From Pezicula radicicola (taxonomy: Eukaryota > Ascomycota > Leotiomycetes > Helotiales > Dermateaceae), in NCBI GenBank assembly GCA_003008705.1, contig PDUO01000043.1, positions 188,315-252,314 on the forward strand: a stretch of DNA of 64,000 bases, written 5' to 3'. Below are positions 26,601 to 41,300 of the stretch, piece by piece (position 1 is the stretch's first letter; each line of letters begins with the position of its first letter). The notes beneath the pieces were generated by a model. It worked only from the letters and a program-made list of their open reading frames with translations. It ran no database searches and was not told where the DNA came from. The translations under genes and the position numbers were made by a program.

Positions 26601-28430
26601 ATTAATAATAATATACTCTACCCTCTACTACTTTACGAAGGCTTTATTATATATAAAGAGACGACGATAGGAAAATAAGATATAATTTTAAGGCTAATAA
26701 AAATAATTATTTAATTTAAGGTATATTTAGTAGTATATTCTATATTCTAATATTAATTAATTTAATTATAAAGAATATTTTTATAGCTCTCTACTACTTC
26801 TCTATTATTCTAACTTATATTTTCTATATATCCCGGAGGTTAATCTCTATAACTAAGGACTTATAGATCCTATCTAACTAAGCTTCTTTAGAGCTATAAA
26901 CTTTCTATAAAGTTATCTAGTTTAGATCTATTTCTAATACTAACTTATAGATTTAGTTAACTATTCCAAAGCTAGATATCTTATAATATAAATAGTATAA
27001 TTTTAATATATTTATTTATACTATATTCTACTTTCTATTAACTATCTTTTACTATACTTACAAGGTATTTAAAAGTAGTTATAGCTTTAAATCTATATTT
27101 TATATTTTAAACTAGATAAGGAAGACTACTAATCCTACTTTTAATAAAACCTCCGCCCCTTTACTAAGTAAGAATCCAACTATAATAAGATACCTATTTT
27201 TATTAGTCTATAATAATAGGTTTTATTTATACTAATCCCTAATACCTACCTTCTCTCTAGTATTAAGTAATATATTAATAGTACTTAGATTCCTATTTAT
27301 AACTATAACCGATAGTTCTATTCTCTGATATAGACCTACTAGTATAATACTTAGAATAAAATATTATAGCTTATATAGAGGTAGTAGTTCTTGGTCCTCT
27401 TAATTAAGTTAAGATAATATCTCTAGGATTATATCAAGACCTATAGTTGGTAGGCCTTTATTCTCTTTACTTATAATTATACCTTTATCTATAGTACTAT
27501 ATTAGAATATATATAACCTAGCTAGATGAAATCTTATATCTATATACTCTATATACTTTTAATATTATATAACGTAGTCCAAAGTTGATACTATTATACT
27601 ACTCTCTAATCTAGTTACCCTCCTTATCTTAAAAACCTTGAATCTTAGTTATCTTAAACTAAGTCTTAAAGGTAGCCTCTAATTTAGTTTTAAGATTATT
27701 AAGTATACTAAGACCTTTTATATATCTCTAAAATATAAGCTTAGTCTTATAATAGTCTTTATATATTTCTTTAGAGTATTTAAAATTTTTAAATAAATAA
27801 GAATAAGAAGTTTTATATAATTTCTATATTGTTTAATATAGTTAATACTCTAGGGAGTAGGAAGGATTTAGAAGAACTAATATTCTAGTTTAAGTTTCAA
27901 TGATTACTTATATAGTATATACTATAGTTATAAAAATTCTAGGATATCTAGTTAATTATATATTTAAAATATAATAATAATAGAGTACTTACTAAGGTTA
28001 ATAATTATATAAGATAACTAAGAAAGTAAGATTAGACAATAGTTAAAGATAGTTAGTATTATCTTTTAAAACTAATAATAGAGGAAGTTAGTATAATTAT
28101 TTTAGATAGAGCTAGAGAAGTATATATAAAATCAAATACTAGGTATCTATAGTATTATAGTAACCCTACTAGATTTAGATATTAGTTATAATATATAATA
28201 AAATATTTTATTATCTTCTTTTAATTTATATATAAATTAACTATACTTCTCTCTTTCTTAATTTCAGTTCCTATTTCTTCTTTCTTATAAAGGAAGTATA
28301 CTAGAATATTCTATTAATTTCTAATTAAAACATTAAAGAGTTAATAAGGAAAGGTTATTTAGTATAATTAGATAATATAAGCTTAGGATATAAAGTTTTA
28401 TTATATATTATAATATTGATTATAATCAAT
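26601..28430. other. AT-rich DNA, unassigned
   Basis: The composition is RIP-type with a few less mutated spots, for example 26,636-26,672 and 27,300-27,330. No domain could be assigned on either strand. Confidence 0.4.
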
Positions 28431-29250
28431 AAGTAGCTATTTCTACTATTACTCTTTATATCTACTTTCTATAAGCTATATCTACTATATACCTTCTCTT
28501 CTATAAAGCCTTTTCTAGTAGAGATACTCTTATATCCTCTTTCTAGGGACTATATCTACTACTATACCCTTTTCAATAAGTAGCTAGTTCTTCTATTATA
28601 CTTCTTCTAATAAAGAGTTATTTCTTCTATTATACCTTTATATCCTCTTCTAAGTAGCTAGTTCTACTACTATACCTTTATATTCTCTTCCAAGGGTATT
28701 ATATCTACTACTATACCTTTCTTCTAAGAAGTTATTTCTTATACTATACCTTTATATCCTTATTCCAGGGGCTATATCTACTACTATACCTCGTTTAATA
28801 AGTAGTTATTTCTATTATTATACTTTTATATTCTCCTCTTCCTAGGAGCTACTTATACTATTATACCTTTATATTATCTTTCTATAGGCCGTGTCTATTA
28901 CTATACCTTTTCTTTTATAAAGTTATATTTTATACTATACTATTATATCCTCTTAATAAGTAACTAGTTCTTCTATTATACCTTTATATCCTCTTCCAGG
29001 GATACTATATCTACTACTATACCTTTTTTCCAAGAAGTTATTTTTTATACTATATCTTTATATAAGTAGTTATTTCTACTATTATACTTTTATATCTATT
29101 TCTAGAGACTATATCTACTACTATACCTCTTTCAATAAATAGTTATTTCTTATACTATACCTTTCTATCCTCTTTTAATAAGTAGCTAATTCTACTATTA
29201 TACTTTTATATCCTTTTCTAAGTATTATATTTACTACTACTACTCAGGAT
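28430..29250. repeat. Degenerate minisatellite of about 34-41 bp units
   Basis: About 20 imperfect units built from three blocks follow each other: CTACTACTATACC or CTATTATACC, then TTTATATCCTCTTCC, then AAGTAGCTAGTT or AAGAAGTTATTT, sometimes AGGGGCTATAT. Spacing between successive CTAYTAYTATACC blocks near 28,555-28,740 is 37, 34, 37, 41 and about 34 bp by hand count. Variants alternate in an irregular higher-order pattern. Copies differ by transitions and small indels. No function is evident. Confidence 0.75.
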
Positions 29251-30480
29251 ATAACTATATACTAGAGAGTAGCTATATATCTACTAGTTATAATAATAGT
29301 TTAAAATCCTAATAGTTTATAGTTTAGACTATAGTTATATAACTTAATTATATTATATTCTATATAATATTAAATACTATCTAGATACTTACTAAAGGTT
29401 AGTAAAGTTAAACTCCTATCTATCTATAGTACTAGCTATAAATCTATAATTATAATATTATTATAGAGTTAATAGGAGATAAGTATATTCGATAGAGTTA
29501 TTATAGTATTATAGTTATTAATAGAGGCCTTGTTCTCCTTTATTATATAATAGTAATATAGTTATATTAGAATAAAGGACTACTATTAAAATAGATATAA
29601 AAACTATCTAATATATAATTACCTAACCTAGAGAACAAGCCCTTGATTATATTAATATAGAACTAATATCTATTTATATAATAGGATACCTCTAGGGTAT
29701 ATTATAGAATTTTTATCAGAAGGTATAGAAGGTATATATATATTAAATATTATCTAAAGGACCTATCGAAGCTCTAATTAATTAAATAATCTAATAAGCT
29801 CTTATTAAATAAATATATTATAGTATAGATATTAAGTAGTAAGAGGCGGAGGTATAGTAGTAGAGAGGGAATTCTAAAGGGATAATATATAGTTATTATA
29901 CTCTCTCTTAAATAGTAGAGTCCCTATCAGCGTTGTATAAAGGAACTCTACTATAGAGGTAGGCCTAGCTTTATAATTATAGTTCTAGCGAGCGCTAGTA
30001 GTCTAGACTATATATATAGGAGTATAGACTAGTAGGAGAGGGAGAACTAATAAAGTAGATAGGGAAGAGGAAGCTATACTTTAGTTAATAGAAGGGAAGT
30101 ACTATACTATACTACCTAGCTAGGGGTATAGGGAAAATAGAGTAACCTCTATAAGATATAATTAGCCTTATTATAAGGGGAGATCTAGTAAGGTAATATA
30201 AAGTAGTTTATAACTATAGAGTATAGTATATAATAGTAGTAATAAGGATACTATCTATATAGTCTAAGAGGATAGATATATATATTAGTCTATAAGGAGA
30301 GTATATAGGGTAGTTAGTATAGTATACTAATATAGGCTTAAGGAGTAAACAAGGTAGAGGGTATAGAGGGAGGTTCTAGTCCTAACTAAACCCTTGAATC
30401 AAGGGTAAAATAGTAAGCTTAGATAAAAGTCTTAAGACCTGAGAGAAAGTATAGTAAGGAGGTAGCTAGCTTTACTTATA
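29251..30480. other. AT-rich DNA upstream of LINE relic, possibly its 5' end
   Basis: GC is slightly higher than in the surrounding block between 29,840 and 30,460 (AGGCGGAGG, GCGAGCGCTAG). The N-terminal part of the LINE endonuclease should lie here given the length of the family, but I could not read it. A near-perfect palindrome, ACCCTTGAATCAAGGGT, occurs at about 30,389. Confidence 0.4.
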
Positions 30481-33400
30481 TTATAGTCTACTTATAGATT
30501 TATAATATAATTCTATACCTACTTTATTATAGTATATAGGATATAGTAGATAGAATCATTAGATATAATATAGACTTAATAATAGACTATAATTCTAATT
30601 ACCTACTAGTTATAACTATACTAGACCTTCGAATAATATAGTAACTATAGATAGATTCTTATAACTAGTTAAGTACTAATAAGAAAAAGCTTTATAAAAG
30701 CCTTGTACAAGGGCTACCTATACTCTAAAACCCTAAGATAAAGCTTACTTTAGATAGATATATAGATAATATAGTAAATACTATAGATATAACTATTACT
30801 TAATCTATACTACTAAAAAAATAGTCCCTAAGAGTAAGAGCTAGCTAGACGACCGAATATAAAGAGATATAAATAGAGGCACAGAGGTTAAAATATTAGA
30901 ATAGTTAGCTCTATATAGAAGAGAGTTAGAAAGCCTACTATATAGTCCGGAACTAGAAGGAAAGAGTAATTTATAGAGCTTTACACTAGGGCTACTAAAG
31001 TTAAGTAGAGAAAGTAATAGAAAGCCTAGAGAATATATAGAAGATAGTAAGATAGGTAAGAAACTATAGAGAGGTAGTAATAATAATAACTCCGATCCTA
31101 AAGGATTCAGATATAAATATAGAGTATAGAGAAATATATAATAAGGTATAACTTTTTAAAAATACCTTCTTCTTAACCCCTCTAGAACTAGACCTCTAGG
31201 ATATAAAGGTAGTTATATACTATAACTAGATTCTATTCTTAGATATTATAGAGGAGGAGGTACTTCAAGCTATTATATTAATACCCCTAATGAAGACTAT
31301 AGGTCTAGATAGTATTATAAATCAAATCCTCTATATTACTACTATCTAAATAACCTTATATCTTATAAGGATCTTTAACTAGAGCCTTTAACTAGAATAC
31401 TACTTAAAATATTTTTAATAATTAACTACTATTATCCTAAGAAAGCCTAGTAAGGATAACTATACTATACCTAAGGTATATTATCTAATAGCTCTATTAA
31501 ATACTATTAGAAAACTTATAGACTCTGTAGTTATAAAGAGAATTAGCTATATAATAGAAGTATATCTACTATTACTAAGTATATATATTAGTAGGCGAAA
31601 GGGGAGGTTAACTAACTATATACTATATATTATTATTAAAAAGATCTATAAGGTCTAGAACTTACCTAACCTATAGGTAGTAAGTCTTCTTCTACTTAAT
31701 ATCTCTAGAGCCTTTAATAATATCTTATATACTAGATTACTCTATAACCTTTATAAGTAGAGGATAGATAAGAGAATAGTTAGATAGATAACTAGTTTCC
31801 TTATAAATAAAAGTATAGTTATAAGCTTTAACTTATTTAAGTTAGAGAACTATAAAATAACTATAGATATTCTCTAAGGATTACTATTATTATCTATCTT
31901 ATACTTATTTTATAATACTAATCTAATAGAAACCTATAACTAAGAACTAAATATAATTATAATAGGATATATTAATAATATTATAATCCTGAGATAGGGA
32001 ATATTAACTAAGGAAACCTATAATAGATTAGAGAGGACTATATAGTAAGTAAATATATAGGTAATAAAATATATATTAGTATTTATACTAAGTAAATTCT
32101 AGTTAATCTATTATATAAGATAGTATTAGATAGATACCTAATATAAGATATAACTAGAATAAAGGGTAGTCTATCTATCTCCTATAAGTAAGTATCTCGG
32201 GGTTATACTTAATATAATACTAAATTAGAAATAGTATATTTAAAATCTAGGGATTAAAATATTAAAGTTTATTAGTACTCTAATAAGTCTAGCTAGTTCT
32301 ATCTAGGGAGTAAGTATAACTAAACTTAAAAGGATCTATTAAGTAGTTATAGTCCCTTAGATAATATATAGCTACTTAGTATAGTCTATTATCTAAAGCT
32401 ATAAAGAAGGTTATATAAGGTAGATAATCAATTCCCTTAAAGGTCTTTAAGTAAAGATAGTAAGAATTATAGGAGGTACTTATAAATCTATATTAGGTCC
32501 TACTATAGATATAGAACTTTACTTACTTTCTATAGAGTAGTAAATATAAAAGACTAGTACTAAGATAGTAAATAGAATCCTTTCTATAGATAAATTACTA
32601 GCCCTAGTAGGATTCCGGCTACTCAAACCCTAGAGAGACTAAAGAAGGAAAGTAATATATCTAAGCCCTCTTAAATACACCTATAGACACCTTCTTGAAT
32701 ACCGAGGACTAGCTATCGAAGATCAGGAAGTTATCCCACTCTACCTTATTCTACTATAGTAGTAGGGACTAAGGATAAGGATAGTACCGAATTTAGAAAT
32801 AGTTAGAACTTAGTATAAGAAGTTTCTTAAGTACCCTATAGGTAGTATATTTATCTATACTAATAATAGTAGTATTAATAATTATATAGGGTTTATAGTA
32901 GTATTACCCTTAACTAAATCTACGAAGATAGTATATATAGAGAATTCTAAGATATCGATAGTATATATAACTAAATTATAAGGTATTAAGCTAGCTCTTT
33001 AAATTATAATCGAGGATATAAAGAAAGAGAATAAGAGAAAGAAGATAGTTATCTTTATAGATAATTAAACTATAATTAGAATATTCTAGAATCTAAGTAA
33101 TAAATTAGATATATATATTATTACCGAAGTAATATCCTTAATAGATAATCTATAAAAAGATCTAGGAGTACTAATAGAAATAAGATAGGTACTAGCTTAT
33201 ATAGGTATCTAGAGAAATAAGGTAGTAGATAGAGTAATAAAGATAATAGTTAAATAATACCCAAGGGCTAGTTAGATAAACCTAGATATTATATAAGTAG
33301 AGATATATTAATTATATATAATAATAAAAACCTAGATCTAGAGATAAACTAGAGCTAAGTAGGTATATAATTAGGAGTTAGAATCTAAAGGAAGAGCTAT

Positions 33401-34065
33401 CTTTAAACTTACTTAGAAGTTAACTAAGAAGATTCTATATTTATACTATAGCTTAAAGAAATAGTAGAGTACTCTACTTATCTAAATATATATATAAAAG
33501 ATTAGATTAAGAGACTACCTCTAGAGAAGGAGAGTACTAGAATTTAATAATCCTAGATATAAGTATAGTAAAAGATAATAGATAATTAACTATATCCTAA
33601 TATAATATTAGGAGTATAAAGACCTATAATAGAAGATCTTTAGTATTAGAGGATAAATTAATATAAGGGTAATCTTAAATAAACTAAAACTAGTTATAAA
33701 AGTAATTAGATTTATAGAGTAAATATAACTACTTAGGTAATTTAAGAGTTATAATATAGTATAGATAGATAAAGTAGAATACTAGAGGGAGACTTAAGGT
33801 ATAAGAATATAGGATAACTAGTAATAGTAGTAACTAAAGAGTCTAGTACTCTATTAAAGACTAAGAAAAGTACTCCTATAGGGGTTATATATATAGTTAT
33901 AGATAGGAGCTAGACTATCTAGTAAAGGAGGTTACTAGTTATAATATTATAATAAAGTAAAGTATAAATTACTAAAAGTAATAATTAATACTTTAGTAAA
34001 CTATACTAAAGTTAAACTTATCTAGTATAACTATTATTAACTTAGTAACTAGAACTAAGTATAAC
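30480..34065 (+). mobile_element. RIP-destroyed Tad1-like LINE, second lineage (EN/RT/RNase H)
   Basis: The plus strand reads the end of an endonuclease-type domain (VDRIIRYNID and SNYLLVITILDLRI, about 30,550-30,630; the ancestral motif was likely SDHLPV). A linker follows, then reverse transcriptase (31,270-32,420: KTIGLDSI, RKPSKDNYTIPK, YLIALLNTI, LLLLNISRAFNN, KYLGVILN). RNase H comes next (32,820-33,300: FIYTNNSSINNYIG, VIFIDN, RNKVVDRVIK), then a C-terminal tail to about 34,065. The RT box reads GYINNI at 31,965-31,982 where the family has YxDD, and the first RNase H aspartate also reads Asn. Stops, nearly all TAG/TAA, occur throughout. The residues between motifs differ from the LINE at 9,150-14,130, so this is a separate lineage. 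Its 3' 1.25 kb is duplicated at 37,105-38,370. Confidence 0.75.
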
Positions 34066-37000
34066 TTAATTAATTAATTAGATACTTATTAAATTATATA
34101 TTATCTAAGTATTAAAAGTAAATAAGTTACTATATAGAAATATATAGGAGTTAAAGATTATATTAAATTATAAAACTATAATAAATAATAAATATACCTA
34201 TATTTATATAATAACCTAAACTTAGTAGTAGCTTATCTTTATAGAAACTACTTTTCTAATAATTATTCTTAATAGAATATCTTATCTCTTATTATAGATT
34301 ATTATCTATAGTCTAAGATATAGTTTAATTTATTCTATTTAAAAAGAGTAATTAAGATAATTAGTATTAAAATATTTACTATTAATCCTTTAGATTCTTA
34401 TTATTATATAAGATAGGAGTAGAACTAAAGATATAGTATTATACTATACTTATTATCTAAATATATACTATTAACTATATAGAGTATAGTATATATATAA
34501 GCTAGTAATAATTATAATTAGATATTAGATAAGAAGAGACCTTAAGAAGCGAGGATAAGGGTATAATCAAGTATAAAACTTATTATAAAGATATAATAGT
34601 ACTTAACTAGGAGTATAATAGAGATAAAGGGTTAGAGAGAGATATAACTAGTATACTAAAGTAAAAAGATAGATTCTAAGAATTAGAGAGGACTACTTAA
34701 CTACTTAAATTACTACTTAGATAACTTATCTAAGAACCCCTCTTAATTATACTATAGATAGTATTAATCAAGAGTACTATATTAAACTAAAAATCTTTTT
34801 AGTGATTTAAATAATTAAACTAGATATTAACTACCTATTTCTAAATTACTCTAAAGTATATAAGGTCTTTAGCCTCTCTTACTATTCTTATAGTATAAAG
34901 TAAGTCTATAAACTATTTAATTTCAGGATCTATATAATAGTAATATTCCTTTATATAAGATAGAAGCTTCTCTAGCTACTAGTAGACCTTGAAGATTAGT
35001 AGCTCGAGTAATAGTTAAGAGCTAGATATATCTTTAAATAAGTATTCAAGGTAGATAGTAAAAATCCTACTAGTTAGAGTAGAATTCTAGTCTAGAATAA
35101 GGTATTCTATTTTACTATTCTAGAAGTCTTATATTATAATTAAGAGTACCTCTAGTATAGTAATATTATAAAGGTATTAAAATAATTATAATAGGAATTA
35201 AATAGGAATAGCTTCCCCTTGTTTTATATAGGTATTACTAAACTTAATAATAATCTTTAAATAAGTAATAAGTTTCTAAATAATCCAAAGTCTACTAATT
35301 AATCTATATAGATAATTATAATAGTTATAGAGCCTTGATATTAAAGCTCTATACTTTATAGTATTTAACTTTAGTAATATATAACTACTTAGAGAAAGAA
35401 TTATAATCTTAATAAGGAAAGATTAAATAATATTAAAGTATCTCTTACTAAGTAAGGGATCCTAGATAAGCTTAATCAACTTATTTATATAAGGTATTAG
35501 AGACTTAGTATATAGTTAATTACTAAGGATAAGAGGGGTATAAGTTAAACTTAATACTCTAGTAATATTATATTACTTCTATCTTACTATAAGGAGATAT
35601 AACTAATAATCCTATAGTAAATAGTTACTATAGCTAGAAAACCTATATTAGATAAAGTTTTTAAAATTATATATAATTAAACTATCTCTAGAGAGCTCGA
35701 TAGTAAAAGCTCTAGTACTATAGAGGAGACCTATAGCTTTATTATAGGTTTAATAATTAATATAAAGAATTACTATATATACTCCTCTACTATTACTCGT
35801 AAGGCTAGAATACCTATATTAAGCTAGTATAGATCTATCTAGGAGTAGAAACTAATAGATATAGAGTTATATCTTAATAGAGATCTTAAGGAAGTAGTAG
35901 GTTATTAGATACTTAAGGTAATAAGGATAAAATTAAAATCTATAGAGTTTCTATTTATAGAGCTAACTATACTTAAAACTATAAGATAATAATACTCAAT
36001 ACTAAGTTAATATCTTTAGCTAACTTTAATATACTCTATATATTAGTATTATATAAGACTTAAAAGAGTTTATAGTCTTATTTATATAATTATTATCTTT
36101 TTTTAAAGTTCTTAAGTATATTATTATACTCTTATTATTATATAGTAGATATATCTAGAAATATAAAATAATATAGGTATTATAAACTCTAACCTCTATT
36201 ATTATTAAGGAAAATATAATAAAATATAAAGAACTTATAGATAATTACTAAGAACTATTAATCTTTATAAAACTAATCTTATATAATTCTTATCTTAATT
36301 TATCTATCTTTAAAGTAATAATTATAAAAAAAATTAGATTAGAGGGGAAGAGAGTAATAGAGTAAAAGAGTTATTACTACTTAATTTAACTAACTAAGTC
36401 TAAAGATATATTACTAGAGTAGGAAGTAGAGTTTAATCTAATAATAGTTAGTTTAATATTATATATAAGTATATTCTAAAACTAGTAACCTTATTAGAAA
36501 AGAAGCCTTAGTAAAAAAGGAGACTAGAAATAAAACTAAATTATATAGAAGGTAATATATTAGAACTAGGTCCTAAGGCTTTTAGTTAAGGTTATAATTT
36601 ATATTTTTATTTTTAAGAATATAAGACTAGAATTAGAAAAAGGGTTTATCTCTAAGAAGAAGAGAAGAAGGAAATTATACTATTAACTAGAACTATTAAT
36701 TCTTTATTCTATAATATATAAAGTCTACTTATAAGTATAAGTATACTAAAGTCTATTAGATTCTAGTAGTAGTTATCTATAGATATACTATAATATAACC
36801 TATATTAATAAGTTATAAATAGACTATAGAGGTATTAGTCTATTTATAATAGTTAGAATATCTAGTTAATATATATAAGTAATACTATAATTCTCTAAGA
36901 TTCTTAGAGAGTCTTTATTATATTAATAAATTACTTTATATATATAGTAAAAAGACTATAAGGATATATAGTTAGAATTAAAAAAAACCCTTTAATAAAA

Positions 37001-37104
37001 ATAAAGATAAAAATTAGATATTAGATCTTATTTATAATTAGTAATACTAATATTAATTATATAACTTTTATTATAAATCTAAATATAACTAATAATACTA
37101 TTAT
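34066..37104. other. AT-rich DNA between two LINE copies, unassigned
   Basis: The sequence is RIP-type. A minus-strand reading near 35,220-34,830 (YLFKDISSS, LLLELLIFKVY, EKLLSYIKEYYYYIDPEIK) is protein-like with few stops, but I do not recognise it. No terminal repeats or tandem array were seen. Confidence 0.4.
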
Positions 37105-38370
37105 ATATAAGAAGTTTCTTAAATACTCTATAGATAGTATATTTATTTATACTAATAGTAGTAGTATTAATAATTATATAGAGTCTATAGTAGTATTACT
37201 CTTAACTAAATCTATAAAGATAGTATATATAAAGAATTATAAGATATTAATAATATATATAGTTAAACTATAAGATATTAAACTAGCTCTTTAAATTATA
37301 ATCAAGGATATAAAAGAAAGGAATAAGAGAAAAAAGGTAGTTATCTTTATAGATAACTAAGTTATAATTAGAATATTCTAGAATCTAAATAGTAGATTAG
37401 ATATATATATTATTACTAAAGTAATATCCCTAATAGATAATTTATAAAAAGATCTAAGAGTACTAGTAGAAATAAGATAGATACTAGCTTATATAGGTAT
37501 CTAGAGAAATAAGATAATAGATAGGGTAGTAAAGATAGTAGTTAAATAATATCTAGGTATTAGTTAGATAAACCTAGATATTATATAAGTAGAGATATAT
37601 TAATTATATATAATAATAAAAACTTAGATCTAGAGATAGACTAGAGCTAAGTAGGTATATAATTAGAAGTTAGAATCTAGAGGAAGAGTTATCTTTAAAC
37701 TTACTTAGAAGTTAACTAAGAAGATTCTATATCTATACTATAGTTTAAAGAAGTAATAGAGTACTCTACTTATCTAAATATATATATAAAAGATTAGATT
37801 AAGGGACTATCTCTAGAGAAAGAGGGTACTAGGATTTAATAATCCTAGATATAAGTATAATAAAGGATAATAGATAATAAACTATATCCTAATATAATAT
37901 TAGGAGTATAAGGATCTATAATAGAAGACCTTTAGTATTAAAGGATAAATTAATATAAGGATAATCTTAAATAAGCTAAAACTAGTTATAAAAGTAATTA
38001 GATTTATAGAGTAAATATAACTACTTAGGTAGTTTAGGAGTTATAGTATAGTATAGATAAGTAAAGTAGAATACTAGAGGGAGGCTTAAGGTATAAGGAT
38101 ATAGGATAACTAGTAGTAGTAGTAACTAAAGAGTCTAATACCCTATTAAGACTAAGAAAAGTACTCCTATAGAGACTATATATATAGTTATATATAAGAG
38201 TTAAACTATCTAGTAGAGGAGGTTACTAGTTATAATATTATAATAAAATAATATATAAATTACTAAAAGTAATAATTAATACTTTAGTAACTATACTAAA
38301 GCTAGACTTATCTAGTATAACTACTACTAACTTAATAGCTAGAACTAAGTATAATTTAATTAATTAATTA
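37105..38370 (+). mobile_element. 5'-truncated second copy of the LINE at 30.5-34.1 kb
   Basis: This segment aligns collinearly with 32,815-34,065. It starts in AAGTTTCTTAA, runs through the RNase H relic (FIYTNSSSINNYI) and ends at the same AACTAAGTATAA..TTAATTAATTAATTA tail. Differences are overwhelmingly A/G and C/T with few indels. The reverse transcriptase and endonuclease parts are absent. A shared 3' end with a truncated 5' end is typical of LINE insertion by target-primed reverse transcription. This copy is a little more AT-rich than the longer one. Confidence 0.8.
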
Positions 38371-41300
38371 ATAATACTATTATTTAATATCTAGAGATTC
38401 TAGTTATACTTTAACTTTATTAACTAACTTTAAGTTAATATTCCTAAGAGTTAGTATTAATAATAATAGACTAAATAGAATTAACTAGAAGTATAACTAA
38501 TAACTAGTATTAGAGTAAGTCTATTCTAGACTAGAAGCTTAGGGAATATTTAAAAGTATCTTATAATCCTAAAAGGTAGAAAGGAGTTAAGTCTCTTAAA
38601 GGTTATTATAAAATAAAATCTAATATTAGTTAAAAATAAAAGCCCTGAAAGTATTAATACTAATTTATATATTAGATCAAGGTTACTTATAATACTTAAC
38701 TAGAAAAGGTACTATCTAGAAATCTAATAGAAGAATAATTTAACTAAGCTCTAGTAATATATAATATATAATACTACTTATTATAATATTTATTTATAAT
38801 TAATAAATTATTATAGTATAATATTATACTAAGACTTATATATAAGTTATATACTATAAGTATATATTATTAAATAGAAAGTATATAATATACTAAAAGG
38901 TAAATTATATATTATTAAATTTTTAGTTAAATATTTTTAGTAGAATCTATTTCTAAGCTCTTATAATTATATACCCTTATCTAGATATACTCTTAAGGTA
39001 CTATAGTAAAAGTAGAGTTAATTCTTATATATATTACTAAAAAGAATATAATAACTATAAACTCAAGAGTTATATAGAATTATAGTATCTTATTTAAAAG
39101 TAAATAATATATATAAAAGAGTAGTTAAGATAAAAGATAACTTAGAAGACTTAGATTTAAATTAACTAGTAAGTAAATACTATAACTATTTAATATAAAG
39201 ATTACTTTTAATTAACTAAATTTCTAACCTTATAGCTCTAGATATACCTAATAAAAAAAGTCCTACTTATCCTACTCTATAGAATATTTATTACTCTATA
39301 GTTATATAAAACTTAATTTACCTTCTACTTATACCTTTCTATATATTTAAACTATATAATATAACTAGTCTTTAAATAAAATATTTAAATATCTCTTCTT
39401 TTAGAGTAATATAAGAATAAAAGCTATAACTATACTAATTAAAGTTAATTTATCTCTTAGAAGAGATTTAAAATTTAGTATTATATATAACCTTAAGAAT
39501 TATTTCTTATTAATTAAAGATTAACTTCTAACTAGTATTAAGAACTTTAACTTTATTATAAAGTTATTTAATTTTAAGATTTATACCTTTATTAATATAA
39601 CTAGTAGTAGTACTTATATAATAATATTTAAGTATAATAGGAAAAAATTAATAGTTTATTTTAGTCTTTATAAAATATAAAGTCTAGGATTTAAGGAAGG
39701 AAAGAGTTATATAAAAGAATAAAGTAGATTTCTAAAATTAACTATTAAGACTTATATTAATTATATTATAAGTAGTTATAACTCTAAGAAGTTAGGAGAG
39801 ATTTAAAAGAAGAATACTCTTACTCTTAATAAGTATACTATACTAAACTTTAAGATTCTATAAGGAAGGATATATATCTAAAGTAATATATTATATATAG
39901 TATCTATATATTATAAAATTAATAACTTTAAGAAGATTATTTTATAGAGATATTCTCTTTAAGCTTTAAGTCTAATACTAATATAATAATAACTAGCTTA
40001 TATTAATTTATATTAGAATATATAAAGTAACTCTAGAGTATCTATATAAAGTATAAATACCTTATTATAGTAATTATATATACTATTTAATTAATTTATT
40101 AAAGAAGACCTTTTATATAAGTAATATAATATAACTATAATAGTTAATATAGTTTATTTTTAGAATAGATATTTTAAATAATTATCTTTTTTAATAGATT
40201 CTCTAAATAATATATATACTATATAAGGCTTCTAAGTCTATTAGTCTAGTCTTAATCTCTTTATTTAATAAAGTTTTAATTAAAATATACTATATAGTAT
40301 CTAGTTATAAACTATAGCTAATATAAAAATAACTAACTCTAGTAGATTAGTAAAGAGAAAGAAAGAAGAGGTTACTACTAATTCTATCTTTATTAGATAC
40401 TACTCTAGTATAAGTTATTTAATTTCTATTATTAAAAAATTTATAATATAGTATTATCTCCTATATATAACTATATAAAGATTATCTTTTCTATACTATA
40501 CTTATTTATAATATCTCTTATTAGTTTACTTTATATTAGTTTCAATATATATCTTAAGTTCTTATTACTATAGTAAGATAGGATATAAGAGGATAATTTC
40601 TTATTATTTAATAATTAATCCTTGTCTCTAATATAGTTATCTATATATAAAAGCCTTATAAAGTATAATTAAAAGAATAAACTATATAGAAAGAAGTAGA
40701 CTAGAACTATATATATAAGGGCTATAGTCTAAAAGACTTAGTAGAGATTAAGTCTAAGATTAAACTATAGAATAAGTTCTAAGAGGGAGTTTATATAGTT
40801 AGGTAGATAAAGTTCTAACTTTCTATCTTATATATTCTAAAGATTATTTATATAATTTTAATTTCCTTACTATTCTAAATCTAATTCTAGATTTAAAATA
40901 TTATAAAGGTACTAAGAGTAAAGTTTTATATACTTTTATAAATTTTCTATTCTCCTTCTAACTTAGCTACTTCTTAATATTAGTAAATATAGTATAATTT
41001 ATAAATCTATAAATTTAATCTTAAAGTACCTATTAAAGACTTCTCTTTATCTACTATTCTAGAGCCTTATCTCCCGAAGTATATTTTATTATCTATCTAT
41101 AAGTATTTAAAGTCTAATGATTTATCCTTATTAGAGCTTACTAATAAGACTTCTACTTTATTATTAGAATAACTATAATATAAAATTAAAGGTAATATCC
41201 CTCTCTATATAGTGAGATACTCTATATACTAAGATAAACTAATGAAATTAAATAAATTTTAAGATTAATAGATTACTATACTAAGAGAAATAGTATAATA

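Noticed and set aside
30389..30405. Palindrome ACCCTTGAATCAAGGGT as a regulatory operator
   Set aside because: Similar CCCTTGATCAAGG words occur at random elsewhere in the AT blocks (for example about 17,970), and no gene start is nearby.
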